A DNA stretch of 64,000 nt, taken from JANSXG01 sp024743075. Lineage in GTDB: Bacteria; Planctomycetota; Phycisphaerae; Phycisphaerales; UBA1924. The stretch spans positions 2,108,001-2,172,000 of the forward strand of contig CP159477.1 in the NCBI GenBank assembly GCA_042140185.1, written 5' to 3'. The notes beneath the pieces were generated by a model, which was not told the DNA's origin, made no database searches, and saw only the letters and a list, made by a program, of their open reading frames with translations. Every line of letters starts with the position of its first letter. Within the stretch, counting starts at the first letter, position 1. Position numbers and translations under genes: made by a program. This document shows positions 35,500-45,550 of this stretch, piece after piece.

Positions 35500-36033
35500 G
35501 GGAGGGGCAGTGTACGCGCCCGGCGCGGCGGGTTCAGCCGACGGTCGCGCCGGGGCGCTGCGCCAGAGGCCGGCGAGGCCGATGGCCATCGCGTCGGCGA
35601 TGTCGTGGGGCTCGGGCGGCTCAGCGAGTTTGAGTTCGGCCTGGACCGCGCGCTGGATCTGGGCCTTGCCCGCGCTGCCCGATCCCGTGAGGGCCTTCTT
35701 GACGGTTTTGGGCGGCAGTTCGATGGGGGTCAGGCCGGCCTCGCGCAGGCGGAGGAGGATCACGCCGCGGGCGTGGGCCATGACGATGGCGGCGCGGGGG
35801 TGGGCGGTGTGGCTGAAGAGGGCTTCGACCGACGCGGCGTCGGGGCGGGTGCGCTCGAGGAGTTCGGCGAGGTCGCGATCGAGTTCGAGCAGCCGGTCGG
35901 CGATGGATGCGCCGGCCTTGAAGCGGAAGCATCCGGCCTCGACGATCGAGACGGCGTCACGCGCCGCCCCCGCGGCTTCGAGGCAGGCGTAGCCGGTGAC
36001 CTTGAGTCCGGGATCGATGGCGAGGAGTCGCAC
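35500..36033 (-). CDS. ruvC: Holliday junction endonuclease RuvC, reading in frame into the downstream regulator
   Basis: 178 residues up to the regulator's ATG; there is no stop between them. RuvC resolves Holliday junctions. Catalytic acids: the Asp of LLAIDPGLKVTGY (residue 7), the Glu of VEALFSHTAHPRAA, and the His-Asp of EPHDIADAMAIGLAGLW. Start is GTG 36033. The RuvC text ends about residue 160, and the next 20 residues (APARPSAEPAAPGAYTAPPM) look like untranslated sequence. One base more in CCCCGGCGCGACC would give a stop a few codons later, so the fusion may be an assembly artefact. It is 9 bp downstream of the small 36.0 kb gene. Confidence 0.88.
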
Positions 36034-36042
36034 GGCAAGAGG

Positions 36043-36237
36043 TTAGCGGGGATCGGCGGGTTGGGGCTGATCTGCTTCGGCCGGCGGGTCGAGGATGTCC
36101 TCGGTCGAGAGTTCGACGGTGCCGCCTGCGGGGATGGTGATGCGCTTGAGGTGCGGGAGGTCTTCGCCGCGGCGGAGGCGGAGCATGGTGTCGAGCAGCG
36201 AAGCACCGTGCGGGTCAAGTCTCAGCCTACTCGCCAC
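36043..36237 (-). CDS. Small hypothetical protein
   Basis: 64 residues, start GTG 36237, overlapping the end of the upstream gene by 11 bp and ending 9 bp before ruvC. The text (SLLDTMLRLRRGEDLPHLKRITIPAGGTVELSTEDILDPP) looks like a real small protein, with helices then a beta-like segment. No family recognised. Tight packing between two good genes is the main support. Confidence 0.5.
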   Translation of the reverse strand: MASRLRLDPHGASLLDTMLRLRRGEDLPHLKRITIPAGGTVELSTEDILDPPAEADQPQPADPR

Positions 36238-36769
36238 CCGGCGCGATCCGAAGCGTTGTTTCGGGATTCGGCTGCTTCACGGTCACTTTGAGTGTCCGGG
36301 CGAAGCTCAGCAGGGCGCGGGCGCTGCGGGCGATTTCGGTGAGCTCGCGTGTGCGATGGTCGAGGGCCACGAGGGCGGTCGCGGCTTCGTCGATGGCCTC
36401 CTCGTCGTCCTCGGCCTGGGCCTCGGCGAGGGCGGATTCGACCTTGGCCCGCTGCTCGCCGGCGGAGCCGAGCTCGTCGATGACCGTGGACAGGGCGCCG
36501 ACGGCGGCGGTCTGGCTGGCGACGGTGACGAGGCGGGAACGCTGGGTGAGGGTTCGTTCGAGGCGGGCGAGGCGGTCCTGCATGGCGGGTGTGTCGAGGA
36601 GGGTGATGAGCTGGTCGACGGTGAGGCCGACGGCGGCGGCGACACCCTCGAAGGGTGTCTGGGGGTCGAGGAGGCCGGCGAGGAGGGCGTTGAGGCGCTC
36701 CTCGGTCAGTTGAACGGGTTTCGGGGCGGGGACGGCGCGGCTGGCGGGTGCGGTTGGTGTGGTGATCAT
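36227..36769 (-). CDS. Hypothetical helical protein
   Basis: 180 residues, ATG 36769. Mostly alpha-helical. The N-terminal half (VQLTEERLNALLAGLLDPQTPFEGVAAAVGLTVDQLITLLDTPAMQDRLARLERTL) could be a helix-turn-helix unit like those in small terminase-type or sigma-like adaptors. The rest is a charged coiled coil (GEQRAKVESALAEAQAEDDEEAIDEAATALVALDHRTRELTEIARSARALLSF). First gene of the leftward run into ruvC and the regulator. Function unknown. Confidence 0.68.
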   Translation of the reverse strand: MITTPTAPASRAVPAPKPVQLTEERLNALLAGLLDPQTPFEGVAAAVGLTVDQLITLLDTPAMQDRLARLERTLTQRSRLVTVASQTAAVGALSTVIDELGSAGEQRAKVESALAEAQAEDDEEAIDEAATALVALDHRTRELTEIARSARALLSFARTLKVTVKQPNPETTLRIAPGGE

Positions 36770-37065
36770 GGCCCGATGATGACGCGGGGTGAGGGCGGGG
36801 TCAACAGGTTTGTTTGGTTATTTTTTGGGTGAGTGACAGGGTGTTGTCAGTGGCGAACCCGGCGAGGGCTCAGGGGCCTGCGGCCCGGCACTGGCGGGCA
36901 AGCCGCCAGTGGCACCAGAGCTGTCCCCGGCGCCGTCCGCTTCGCGGCCACCTTCTGACGCGAGGGGAGAACGAATCCGGCATGTCACCTTGGGGTGGTG
37001 GTTCTCGCTGGTGTGGGTGGCCGCGGCGTGGTTGCGGCGCACACTTGAGATTGGAGGAATCAGAC

Positions 37066-37857
37066 ATGGGCAGCACACGGGCAGCACGGGCGATGGCGAT
37101 CGGGGCGGCGGCGACGGCGGTTCTGGCGTCGGCCGCGGGCGCGGGGTTCATCATCGAGATCGATATCGACGGGCAGGACAACGGCGTTATCGTCTTCAAC
37201 CCGAACTTCGTGTTCGGCGGCGACACGACGACCGCGTCGCAGAGCGCAACGGCGAATGTGGTCGGCGCGACCGGGGGAGATAGCATCTTCGGCGGCAACG
37301 GCGCGAAGCATCCCGACGCCTATGTCTATCGCTACACACCAAGTGAGCAGCCAGACAATCTGGTGCTCGCCCCCGGCACGCCTTTGGGCGAGGGCAACAC
37401 GGCGACCGGCGTGGTCGGCGGCGGGCCGGGGACCTACCGGGTGTACGCCTCGTGGCCGTTCACGAACAACGTGAGCGGCGGGGAGGTGACCTTCGACCTG
37501 GAAACCTTCGGCGACTCGCTCGAAGTAAGCATCGATCAGAACAACCGAGGCGACGCGTGGGTGCTGCTCGGCGAATTCGAGTACACGAGCGGAGACATAC
37601 GGATGGGTCAGTTTGCGGGCTCGAATACCTTCATTTCGATGCGCGCGTACGGCGTGCTGTTCGAGAAGGTCGGGGACGGACCGCCGTGCGCGGATGTGAC
37701 CGGCGATGGGGATGTGGACCTGAAGGACCTGAACCGCGTGCTCGCGCTGTTCGGCCAGAATGTTGAACCGGGCATGGCTGCGGACGCCAACGGCGACGGC
37801 GTGGTCGATCTTCAGGACCTGAACCTGGTGCTGGGGCAGTTCGGCACGAGCTGCTGA
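37066..37857 (+). CDS. Secreted protein with C-terminal dockerin-like domain
   Basis: 263 residues from ATG 37066, with GGAGG 10 bp upstream. A signal peptide (AMAIGAAATAVLASAAGAG) is followed by a beta-rich carbohydrate-module-like body (FIIEIDIDGQDNGVIVFNPNF, then TYRVYASWPFTNNVSGGEVTFDLETFG). The C-terminus has two calcium-binding dockerin repeats (DVTGDGDVDLKDLNRVLALFG and DANGDGVVDLQDLNLVLGQFG) and ends in TSC. This matches the dockerin-plus-terminal-Cys arrangement of Phycisphaerae surface proteins. No cohesin was seen in the window. It is followed by the GH57 gene, which has the same tail. Confidence 0.83.
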   Translation: MGSTRAARAMAIGAAATAVLASAAGAGFIIEIDIDGQDNGVIVFNPNFVFGGDTTTASQSATANVVGATGGDSIFGGNGAKHPDAYVYRYTPSEQPDNLVLAPGTPLGEGNTATGVVGGGPGTYRVYASWPFTNNVSGGEVTFDLETFGDSLEVSIDQNNRGDAWVLLGEFEYTSGDIRMGQFAGSNTFISMRAYGVLFEKVGDGPPCADVTGDGDVDLKDLNRVLALFGQNVEPGMAADANGDGVVDLQDLNLVLGQFGTSC

Positions 37858-37959
37858 GTTGTTGAGCGTGTGAATCTGGGCAAGTTGAGCTCCGGCGTGA
37901 TCGCGTGCGACACGCCGGATTTTGCTTTCATATCGCAGGTAAAGCGTTACACTTGGCGG

Positions 37960-40900
37960 ATGCAGAAAACGCTTTCATCGCTCGGTCTCGTCGCGTTCGC
38001 CGGTCTCTCGCTTTCCGCTTTGCCTCAACAGGTGGACGCGGAACCGGTTCACTTCACCTACCTGTGGCACATGGAGCAGCCGATCTACTGGCCCGATCGG
38101 CGCGGTGACGGGCCGTGGCGTTACGAACGGCTGTGGCAGTCGCTGCAGCAGAAGAACGCGGCGCGGCGCACCCCGAGAACAACATCTTCGAGATCTTCTC
38201 GAAGCCGGATCGCGTCGCGGCGTACCAGTACCGGCCGCGCGAGACGGTGTCGTCGATCTCGTACCTGCCCGAGGCGGTGCGCGCAGGTCTCGTACTCCGG
38301 CGGTCTGATCGCGAACCTGCAGTCGCTGGCGGAAGCGGGCGGACAGCTGGGGTATTCGAGCGATCCGTTTGCGGACTATCGCGTGGCGCGGGGTTGGCAG
38401 ACCTCGGGCGGTGTCGGCGTGCCGCGACTGGACGTGGTGCGGTTCGCGTTCCACCACCCGTTGCTGCCGTTGTGCGATGACGAGCTGATCCGCAAGGAGC
38501 TCGCGCTATACCAGGAGGTGTACGCACAGGCGTGGGGTTCGGGTGCGCCGATGAGCACGGGGTTCTTCCCGTCGGAGATGGCGTTCTCGACGCGTCTGGT
38601 GCCGCTGCTTCAGGAAGCGGGGATCGAGTGGAGTTTCGTGTCGGCGGAGAAGATCAGCCGCGCGTTTGCCGATTTCCCGGTGCAGTACGGCTCGGGCGGG
38701 ATCAACACGGACCCGCCGAACCGCGCGGACCAGTTGAACGGCGCGGCGGGAGATTATGTTCGGACGTCGATCTCGCGCGGCGTGGCACCGGCGGAGGCGG
38801 CGCCGCAGGGCCTGACGCCCCAGCGGGTGCGGTATGTGGATCCGGAGACGGGCGCGGTCAGCGAGATCATCGCGGTGCCGTGCAGCCAATCGCTTGGCTG
38901 GGAGGACGGCTACGGGCCGATGGGCGTAAGCAGACTCGATGCCCTCGCGCCGTTCAACGATGCCCAGCGCCCGATGCTGATCGTGCTCGCCCACGACGGC
39001 GACAACGCCTGGGGAGGCGGGTACTCGTACTACAACGAGGCGGTGCCGAACTTCGTTGGTGCCGCGAGCGGTGCGGGGTATGTGCCGACGGTGGTGGAGC
39101 GGTACCTCGCCGATCACCCGGTGCCGGCGGACGCGGTGGTGCACGTGGAGGACGGGGCGTGGGTGAACGCCGACGGCGACTTCGGCAGCCCGCAGTTCGT
39201 GAACTGGGTGGAGCCGCTGCGTGACGGTTCGGGGGTGCTGGATCCGAAGAACGGCTGGTCGGTGGACGTGCGCGCGTGGGCGCTGATCACGGCGGGGACG
39301 AACTACGCGAAGACCGCCGAGCAGATTCAGGCGGATCAGGGGCTGGCGCTTCGGATCGGCCACGTGCTGAACCCGACGGCGTTCTCGACGCGGGCCGAGC
39401 GGGCGTGGCACTTCCTGCTGGGCGGCGTGAACAGCGGGTATGTCTACTACGGCAGTTCGCTCGATCTGGTGGCGAAACCCGGCGTCGCGGTGAATGAGGC
39501 GGTCAGCGAAGCGCTGCCGGTGCTCGGCTCCGGCGCTGACTCAACCGGGCCGACCGTCTGGCTGCCCCAGCGGTTCCCGTGGAACCCCGGCGGCGTGAAC
39601 TTCGGCTCGCCCTACGGCTACCAGCAGTTCGTGGACGACGGCGACTTCACGGTGTGGACGCTCGTGCACGATGTGGCGGGCCTGCAGTCGGTGACGCTGA
39701 AGTATCGCTTCGACCTCGACGGCGAGAAGCCGATGAACTCCGTCGAGAACGGGACCTACGCGGGCGGCGCCGGCGTCGGTGAGTGGATCAGCGTGCCGAT
39801 GACGATCCGTGCGTTCCCGGACAGCCCACCGGCCGGGCACGCACCGGCGAACCTGGTGGAGCCGGCGACGGACATCGCCAGCCACGCGTGGGCGGATATC
39901 GAGGGCGTGCGCGAGGCGCTCCTGGACTACTACGTGGAAGCGATTGATACGCAGGGCAATGTCACACGATCACCGATCCAGCACGTGTGGGTCGGTGACG
40001 GCGAGGGCTCGAACGGCGGCGGCGACGCGGTCGTGGTCGAGCCGGAGCAGCTGATCGCCGGTGAGACCTCGACGATCACCTATGACGCGAGCGGTCGCCC
40101 GCTGGACGGGGCATCGCAGGTCTACCTGCACTACGGCTTCAACGGCTGGTCGGTGCCGATCGTGCCGGATCCGGCGATGAGCTTCGATGCGGGGGAGGGC
40201 GTCTGGCGGATCACCGTACCGCTGATCGGCTCGGCCACGCAGCTGAACTTCGTGTTCAACGACGGCCAGGGCAACTGGGACAACAACGGCGGGCAGGACT
40301 GGAACTACGCGGTCAGCGGCGGCGAGCCCACGGACGAGTTCGTCATCGACGGGATGCTCGACGAGCGGGCGGAACTGGTGGCGACCGGTCCGTCGGGGCG
40401 GCGGATCTGGGCGTCGGTCGAGGGCACGACTCTGTACGTGGCGACCGAGCCGGCGGGCGCGGGCGACGACGTATTCCTGCTGATCGCCGGCGATGCGCCG
40501 GGCGCGATGCGCAGCGCGATGTGGGGCAAGGCGGGCCAGGTTGCATCGTGGGACGCCTTCATCGGCAACGAGAACGACAACGGCTACCACGGCTGGTTCA
40601 ACAGCGCCGGGAGCGGCGCGCGGGGGCGGCGCACCAGTCGGCTTCAGGCAGCGTGCTCGAGGGGACGATCGATCTGGAGCAGCTGCTGGGGAGCTTGCCG
40701 CAGAACATCGCGATCGCGTCGGCGCCGTACGCGACGCCCGATGGCGGAGCGCTTTGCGCGTCGCGTCAGGTGCCGGGCTCGAACGACGGCGACGGGAACC
40801 TCGACGCCGACGAGTGGGTGGAGGTCGACATCTGCTCGATCGACGTGAACGGGACCTGCTGCGCCGGCGATGTGACCTCGGACGGCGCGGTCGACCTGTC

Positions 40901-41024
40901 CGACCTGAACCTGGTGCTGGCGAACTTCGGCCAGGCGACGGCTGAGGGTGACACGAATGGCGACGGCGTGGTGGACCTGCAAGATCTGAACCTGGTGCTT
41001 GCGCAGTTCGGCGCGGGCTGCTGA
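37960..41024 (+). CDS. Secreted GH57 amylase with CBM25-like module and dockerin tail, frameshifted
   Basis: About 1021 residues when repaired. Signal peptide MQKTLSSLGLVAFAGLSLSALPQ. GH57-type catalytic part: VHFTYLWHMEQPIYWPD, TGFFPSEMAFSTRLVPLLQEAGIEWSFV (nucleophile Glu in PSEMAFS), and IVLAHDGDNAWGGGYSY. Then a CBM25-like starch-binding module (ITYDASGRPLDGASQVYLHYGFNGWSVPI, then QLNFVFNDGQGNWDNNGGQDW), a beta domain of unknown type, and two dockerin repeats ending FGAGC. Three frame changes: near 38163 (into AAHPENNIFEIFSKPDRVAAYQY), near 38280 (back, at AQVSYSGG), and near 40620 (into GAAHQSASGSVLEGT). ATG 37960. It should hydrolyse alpha-glucans outside the cell. Confidence 0.82.
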
Positions 41025-41046
41025 GGCGCCTCCAACCTACACACAC

Positions 41047-41076
41047 AAAGAGCCCGGCCGATCGGCCGGGCTCTTT
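41047..41076. terminator. Bidirectional terminator, perfect 30-bp palindrome
   Basis: Half-site AAAGAGCCCGGCCGA paired with its exact complement. It lies between the convergent ends of the GH57 gene (41024) and the sorting-signal gene (41096), and gives a G/C stem with T-tracts on both strands. Confidence 0.85.
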
Positions 41077-41095
41077 GCTGCGCTGACTGCAGGGT

Positions 41096-41821
41096 TCAGC
41101 GACGGCGACGGCGTCCGGCGAGGAGGGCCGGCGCGCCGAGGAGAGCGAGGGTGCTCGGGGTGGGCACGGCGGTGAGCGTGATGTTGTCGATCGCGAGATC
41201 GAAGTTGGTGAACGGGTAGAAGAAGCCGAGTTCGGCGCTGTGGATGACGACCTCGTCCACGCCGGAGATGAGTTCGGCGAAGGTGACGCCTTCGGGTAGC
41301 GTCCAGTTGCCTTCGCTGTCTTCGGCGCCGTAGGGCTGCCAGCCGGCGGGGAGTTCGGCGGAATTGGGATCGAAGGTGACCGAGTAGTTGGTCCAGTCCT
41401 GGCCCTCACCGGAGACGGTGCCGAGAGTGAAGAGAACGGATGCGTAGGGGTAGAAGCCGTCGGCGAGGTCGTAGTTGCGCATCTCGAAGATCACCGACCG
41501 GTCGACGGGGTTGCCGAAGAAGTTGATGTGGTTCGCCTGGATGTCGAAACTGAGTTCGAGCTGATCGCCCTTGGCACCGTAGTCACCGAGCAGGTCGGTG
41601 TTGGTGCTGTTGGCGAACTGGAACCAGAACATGTCGGTGACACCGGGGATGCGGTAGTAGTCGTTGGTGCCGTCGCTCTGGATCTGTGCGCCACCGTTTC
41701 CCTGCCAGCCGTTCGTGCCGCTGGAGAAATCGGTGTGGGAGATGGTGTCGGCGGAGGCGACTGCAGCGGTGCCGGCAACGACGGCGGCGAAGAGGACGGG
41801 GTACAAATCGGGATGTGTCAT
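41096..41821 (-). CDS. Exosortase substrate: PEP-CTERM-type secreted protein
   Basis: 241 residues from ATG 41821 (AGGAGC upstream). A signal peptide (DLYPVLFAAVVAGTAAVASA) precedes a jelly-roll, galactose-binding-like body (DTISHTDFSSGTNGWQGNGGAQIQSDGTNDYYRI, then QLELSFDIQANHINFFGNPVDRSVIFEMRNYDL). The C-terminus is AVPTPSTLALLGAPALLAGRRRRR: PxP motif, membrane stretch, Arg run, the exosortase recognition pattern. It is presumably processed by the exosortase encoded at 59-60 kb. A 21-bp palindrome sits just upstream. Confidence 0.85.
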   Translation of the reverse strand: MTHPDLYPVLFAAVVAGTAAVASADTISHTDFSSGTNGWQGNGGAQIQSDGTNDYYRIPGVTDMFWFQFANSTNTDLLGDYGAKGDQLELSFDIQANHINFFGNPVDRSVIFEMRNYDLADGFYPYASVLFTLGTVSGEGQDWTNYSVTFDPNSAELPAGWQPYGAEDSEGNWTLPEGVTFAELISGVDEVVIHSAELGFFYPFTNFDLAIDNITLTAVPTPSTLALLGAPALLAGRRRRR

Positions 41822-41844
41822 CGAGGTTGCTCCTGAGTGCAATG

Positions 41845-41865
41845 TGTTCTGAACTGTTCAGAACA
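41845..41865. promoter_or_regulatory. 21-bp perfect palindrome before the 41.1 kb gene
   Basis: Half-sites TGTTCTGAAC and GTTCAGAACA around a single T. The near edge is 23 bp from the ATG at 41821, so it overlaps the 5' UTR or core promoter. Symmetry and spacing are those of a dimeric repressor operator; the bound protein is unknown. Confidence 0.55.
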
Positions 41866-42056
41866 GTACGGCTGATTGGCGAGCCACGCAAGGCGTTTGG
41901 TGGAAAATCTGGCGGCCATCGCGATTCGGCGATCCGGCGACTCGGCGACGGGCCGAATGCTTCCCTGACCGGTGCAGGCGACACAGATTCCGGCATCGTG
42001 GTTGGATTTCGCTTAAGTGACGGGAAATCCGGCGTGCTGAATCGGACGGTTGGGGT

Positions 42057-42515
42057 ATGGAACGCCGAAACGAAGAATCGAATTCCCCCACCGAGCTCTC
42101 CGTCGGGAGCCTTGGGCACCGAGACGACCGGATCTCGGAGCCGAAGGCACCGGCGCGGGCGTCCGTTGATCCGAAACACCTCAAAGCCCGGCCGCTCAGG
42201 CGTGAGCAGGCCCCTCAGGCGACCCCGGCGGACCCGCTTGAAGGGTTCGTGGTCCGCGAGCGGGAGTTGGTCTGGATCGAAGATGTGCTGGCGGGGCTGA
42301 CGCCGCGGCAGCGGGATGTGCTGCTGGAGTGTTGCAGTGGCGGGACGAGCGTCGAGATCGCGGCGCGGATGCGGATCAGCCAGTCAACATTCCAGAACCA
42401 CCTGCACGCGATGAGGCTGCATCTCGGCGTGTCGGGCAAGGACTCGATCGCGCGTCTTGTGGGTGTCCGACTGCTCAATGGCTACCGAACCTGGCTGGCG
42501 GGCGGATCGTCCTAA
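42057..42515 (+). CDS. LuxR-type helix-turn-helix transcriptional regulator
   Basis: 152 residues, ATG 42057. The first 65 residues are charged and disordered-looking. Residues 70-140 are a LuxR/GerE domain: IEDVLAGLTPRQRDVLLECCSGGTSVEIAARMRISQSTFQNHLHAMRLHLGVSGKDSIARLV, with the conserved LTPRQ and the recognition helix VEIAARMRISQSTFQNHL. There is no receiver or sensor domain. It is 175 bp upstream of the rfb genes on the same strand and could regulate them (inference). Confidence 0.82.
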   Translation: MERRNEESNSPTELSVGSLGHRDDRISEPKAPARASVDPKHLKARPLRREQAPQATPADPLEGFVVRERELVWIEDVLAGLTPRQRDVLLECCSGGTSVEIAARMRISQSTFQNHLHAMRLHLGVSGKDSIARLVGVRLLNGYRTWLAGGSS

Positions 42516-42690
42516 GGTCCGGAAAGCCGGAGCGGTGCGGTACACTGCGCGCGCAGCCGGCCTCGAAGGCTCGGGAGCGGGATCCCGGTGGATCGGGCTT
42601 CATGCGAGCCCGATACGGTGTGATGGAGGGGACGGGTCGCCAGGCCCGCACCATGTTCGCGAGCACGATCAGGGAAAGGGACGGACAGTC

Positions 42691-43457
42691 ATGAAGGGTG
42701 TGATTCTTGCCGGTGGTCTGGGGACGCGTCTGCGCCCTCTGACGGAGGTCACCAACAAGCACCTGCTGCCGGTCTACGACCGACCGATGATCTACTACCC
42801 CATCCAGTCGCTGCTGACGGCGGGGATTACCGAGATCATGATCGTGACCGGCGGCGACCACGCCGGCGACTTCCTGAAACTCCTGAAGAACGGCAAGCAT
42901 CTCGGGATCAAGCGTTTGGAGTATGCGTACCAGGAGGGCGAGGGCGGCATCGCCGATGCGCTGAAACTCGCCGAGGAGTTCGCCGACGGCGAGAAGATCT
43001 GCGTGGTACTCGGCGACAACCTTATTGAGGGCAACCTGCGCAAGGCTGCGGGCGACTTCTTCACCCAGCCGAGCGGGGCGAAGATCCTCCTCAAGGAGGT
43101 ACAGGACCCCGAGCGATTCGGTGTGGTCCGCTTCGAGGGCGAGGGCGCGGACAAGCGCGTGGTGGAACTGATCGAGAAGCCGAGCGACCCGCCGAGCAAC
43201 TTGGCGGTGACCGGGTTCTATTTCTACGACAACGATGTGTTCGACATGTGTCGCGAACTCAAGCCGTCGGGCGCGGGGAGCTTGAGATCACGGATGTGAA
43301 CAACCGGTATCTGGAGCGCGGCGACCTGACCTACGAGACGCTCGAGGGCTGGTGGACCGACGCGGGGACTTTTGACAGCCTGCTTCGGGCTTCGAAGCTG
43401 GTTGCGGAGGGCGGCGCGAACCACGCGAAGATGCCCGCCGCGGCGGGTGCTCGCTGA
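42691..43457 (+). CDS. rfbA: Glucose-1-phosphate thymidylyltransferase (short form), frameshifted
   Basis: About 255 residues when repaired. It makes dTDP-glucose from glucose-1-phosphate and dTTP. MKGVILAGGLGTRLRPLTEVTNKHLLPVYDRPMIYYPIQSLL is the signature N-terminus; VVLGDNLIEGNL holds the metal site, EKPSDPPSNLAVTGFYFYDNDVFD follows. Near 43280 the frame changes from ELKPSG to RGELEITDVNNRYLERGDLTYETLEGWWTDAGTFDSLLRAS; one C is missing in GGGCGCGGGG. This short form lacks the last 40 residues of enterobacterial RmlA and resembles archaeal and actinobacterial versions. Followed by rfbD 6 bp later. Confidence 0.92.
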
Positions 43458-43463
43458 GCGGGT

Positions 43464-44392
43464 ATGAGCCGCGAGCGTCCAATTCCCAGCAACGGCATCG
43501 TCGTGCTCGGCGCGAGCGGGATGCTCGGCACGCATGGCGCGAGCTGCTTGAAGAACTCGGGATCAACTCTCGTTTTCTCGGACGCGATGAGTGCGATATC
43601 ACGGACGCGGCATCCATACGGTGCGCCATCGATGGCTGGCCGATCGTGGTCAACTGCGCGGCGTACACGGATGTGGACGGGGCGGAGGCGTTCGAGGACG
43701 AGGCCACGCGGATCAACGGCGAGGCTGTCGCGGTTCTGGGCGCGGCGTGCATCGAAACCGGTGCCCGGCTGGTGCACTACTCGACGGATTATGTGTTCAA
43801 CGGCCAGCGGGATTGGGCTCCGGCGACCGCTCCCCCCTACCGCACCGATGAGCCGCGCGACCCGGTGAACGCGTACGGACGCTCGAAGGCTGTTGGCGAA
43901 TCGCTGTTGGAGCCGCTGATTGACTCGGGCAAACTCGACGCGCTGATCATCCGGACGAGTTGGGTGTACGCGCCGTGGGGCAAGAATTTTGTTTTGACGA
44001 TCGCAAAGCTCGCATCGGAACGGGACGAATTGACGGTGGTCAACGATCAGTATGGTCGGCCGACGAGCGCGCTGGGACTGGCCGAAACCACGCTGACGCT
44101 GCTTGAGAATCTAGTCGAGCCGGGGATCTGGCACGCGACCGACGGCGGGCGAGGCACTTGGTTCGACTTCGCGACGGCGATCGCGGAGAAGACCGAGTCG
44201 GGCTGCGTGGTCAAGCCGTGCGGGAGCGACCAGTTCCCAAGGCCCGCGAAGCGCCCGGCCTTCAGCGTGTTGGATCTGAGTGAAACGGAAGAAGTCATCG
44301 GACCGATGAGCCCTTGGGAAGACCGATTGGATCAGGTACTGATCCAGGCGGGGCTGGCGAACAAGAGACGACTGAGAAAGGCGAGGAAATGA
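43464..44392 (+). CDS. rfbD: dTDP-4-dehydrorhamnose reductase, frameshifted
   Basis: About 309 residues when repaired; reduces dTDP-4-keto-rhamnose to dTDP-rhamnose. ATG 43464 opens MSRERPIPSNGIVVLGASGMLG (NAD(P)-binding GxxGxxG). At CTCGGCACGCATGG near 43532 one G is missing and the next frame gives WRELLEELGINSRFLGRDECDITDAASIRCAIDGWPIVVNCAAYTDVDGAE. YSTDYVFNG and YGRSKAVGE hold the catalytic Tyr/Lys (YxxxK). Its stop overlaps the rfbB start as ATGA, so the genes are translationally coupled. Confidence 0.91.
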
Positions 44393-45447
44393 CGAGCAAA
44401 GCGATCCGTGATGATGCGAAGGTGCTGGTGACCGGCGGGTGTGGGTTCATCGGTTCGAACTTCGTGCGCTTCGCGCTCGAGAACCGGCCGGGGTGGAGCA
44501 TCATCAACCTCGACTGCCTGTCGTACTCGGGCAACCTCGAGAACCTCACGGACATCGAAGACGACCCGCGCTACGAGTTCGTCAAGGGTGACATTCGCAA
44601 TATGGAAGACGTCGAGCCGCTGGTGAAGCGGTGCGACGCGGTGATCCACTTCGCGGCCGAGAGCCATGTGGACCGCTCGATCCTGGATGCCGGGCCGTTC
44701 ATCACCAGCAATGTGCAGGGCACGCAGGTGATGCTCGACGCGGTGCGGCGGGTGAAGAGCGACGGCGGCAAGGCCCCGGTGTTCTTCTTTGTTGGCACGG
44801 ACGAGGTGTACGGCTCACTCCCGCTGGACCAGCCGGAGCTCATGTTCACGGAGGAGACGCCGATCCAGCCGCGTGGCGTGTACTCGGCGTCGAAGGCGGG
44901 GGCAGACCTTCTGGTACAGGCGTACCACGAGACCTTCGGGCTCGACACGCGGACGACGCGCTGCTCGAACAACTTCGGGCCGTACCAGTTCCCCGAGAAG
45001 GTGATCCCGCTGTTCGTGACGAACCTCATTGAGGGCCAGCAGGTGCCCTTGTACGGCGACGGGCTGAACGTGCGCGACTGGCTGCACGTGGACGACCACT
45101 GCGAGGCGATCATCGCGGTGCTGGAGAAGGGCGCTGCGGGCTCGATCTACAACGTGGGCGGCAACAACGAGCGGACGAACCTCGAACTGACGCACCTCAT
45201 CATCGAACTCATGGGCAAGGGCAAGGACATGATCCGGCACGTGGAGGACCGTCTGGGCCACGACCGGCGGTACGCGATTGACCCGACGAGGCTGAAAGGA
45301 GAGATCGGCTGGCAGCCGACGCGCTCGGCCTGGCCGGAGGCACTCGAAGAGACCGTGAAGTGGTATGTGGATCACCCGGACTGGTGGAAGCGGGTGAAGA
45401 GCGGCGCGTATCGCGAGTACTACGAGAAGCAGTACGCGGGGCGTTGA
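44389..45447 (+). CDS. rfbB: dTDP-glucose 4,6-dehydratase
   Basis: 352 residues, intact, second step of dTDP-rhamnose synthesis. VLVTGGCGFIGSNFVRFAL (NAD binding), FAAESHVDRSI, FVGTDEVYGSLP (catalytic Thr-Asp-Glu), YSASKAGADLLV (YxxxK), and RCSNNFGPYQFPEKVIPLFVTN all match RmlB. ATG 44389 follows GAGGAA and overlaps the rfbD stop. Unlike typical operons there is no rfbC epimerase beside it, so rfbC must lie elsewhere or a different deoxysugar is made. Confidence 0.96.
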   Translation: MTSKAIRDDAKVLVTGGCGFIGSNFVRFALENRPGWSIINLDCLSYSGNLENLTDIEDDPRYEFVKGDIRNMEDVEPLVKRCDAVIHFAAESHVDRSILDAGPFITSNVQGTQVMLDAVRRVKSDGGKAPVFFFVGTDEVYGSLPLDQPELMFTEETPIQPRGVYSASKAGADLLVQAYHETFGLDTRTTRCSNNFGPYQFPEKVIPLFVTNLIEGQQVPLYGDGLNVRDWLHVDDHCEAIIAVLEKGAAGSIYNVGGNNERTNLELTHLIIELMGKGKDMIRHVEDRLGHDRRYAIDPTRLKGEIGWQPTRSAWPEALEETVKWYVDHPDWWKRVKSGAYREYYEKQYAGR

Positions 45448-45550
45448 GGGTTTTGCGGTGCGGGGCGCGTGGGGCGATCCGATCGGCCTCGCGCGGTTGG
45501 TGTGGTCGCCGTGAGGGGGCCGTGCTACCGGCCGGGGGTTTGAGACACAC

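Noticed and set aside
36888..36911. A hairpin (CACTGGCGG facing CCGCCAGTG) upstream of the 37.1 kb gene as a terminator
   Set aside because: No T-tract and no gene ends just before it on either strand; it lies between divergent genes. Left as unexplained secondary structure.
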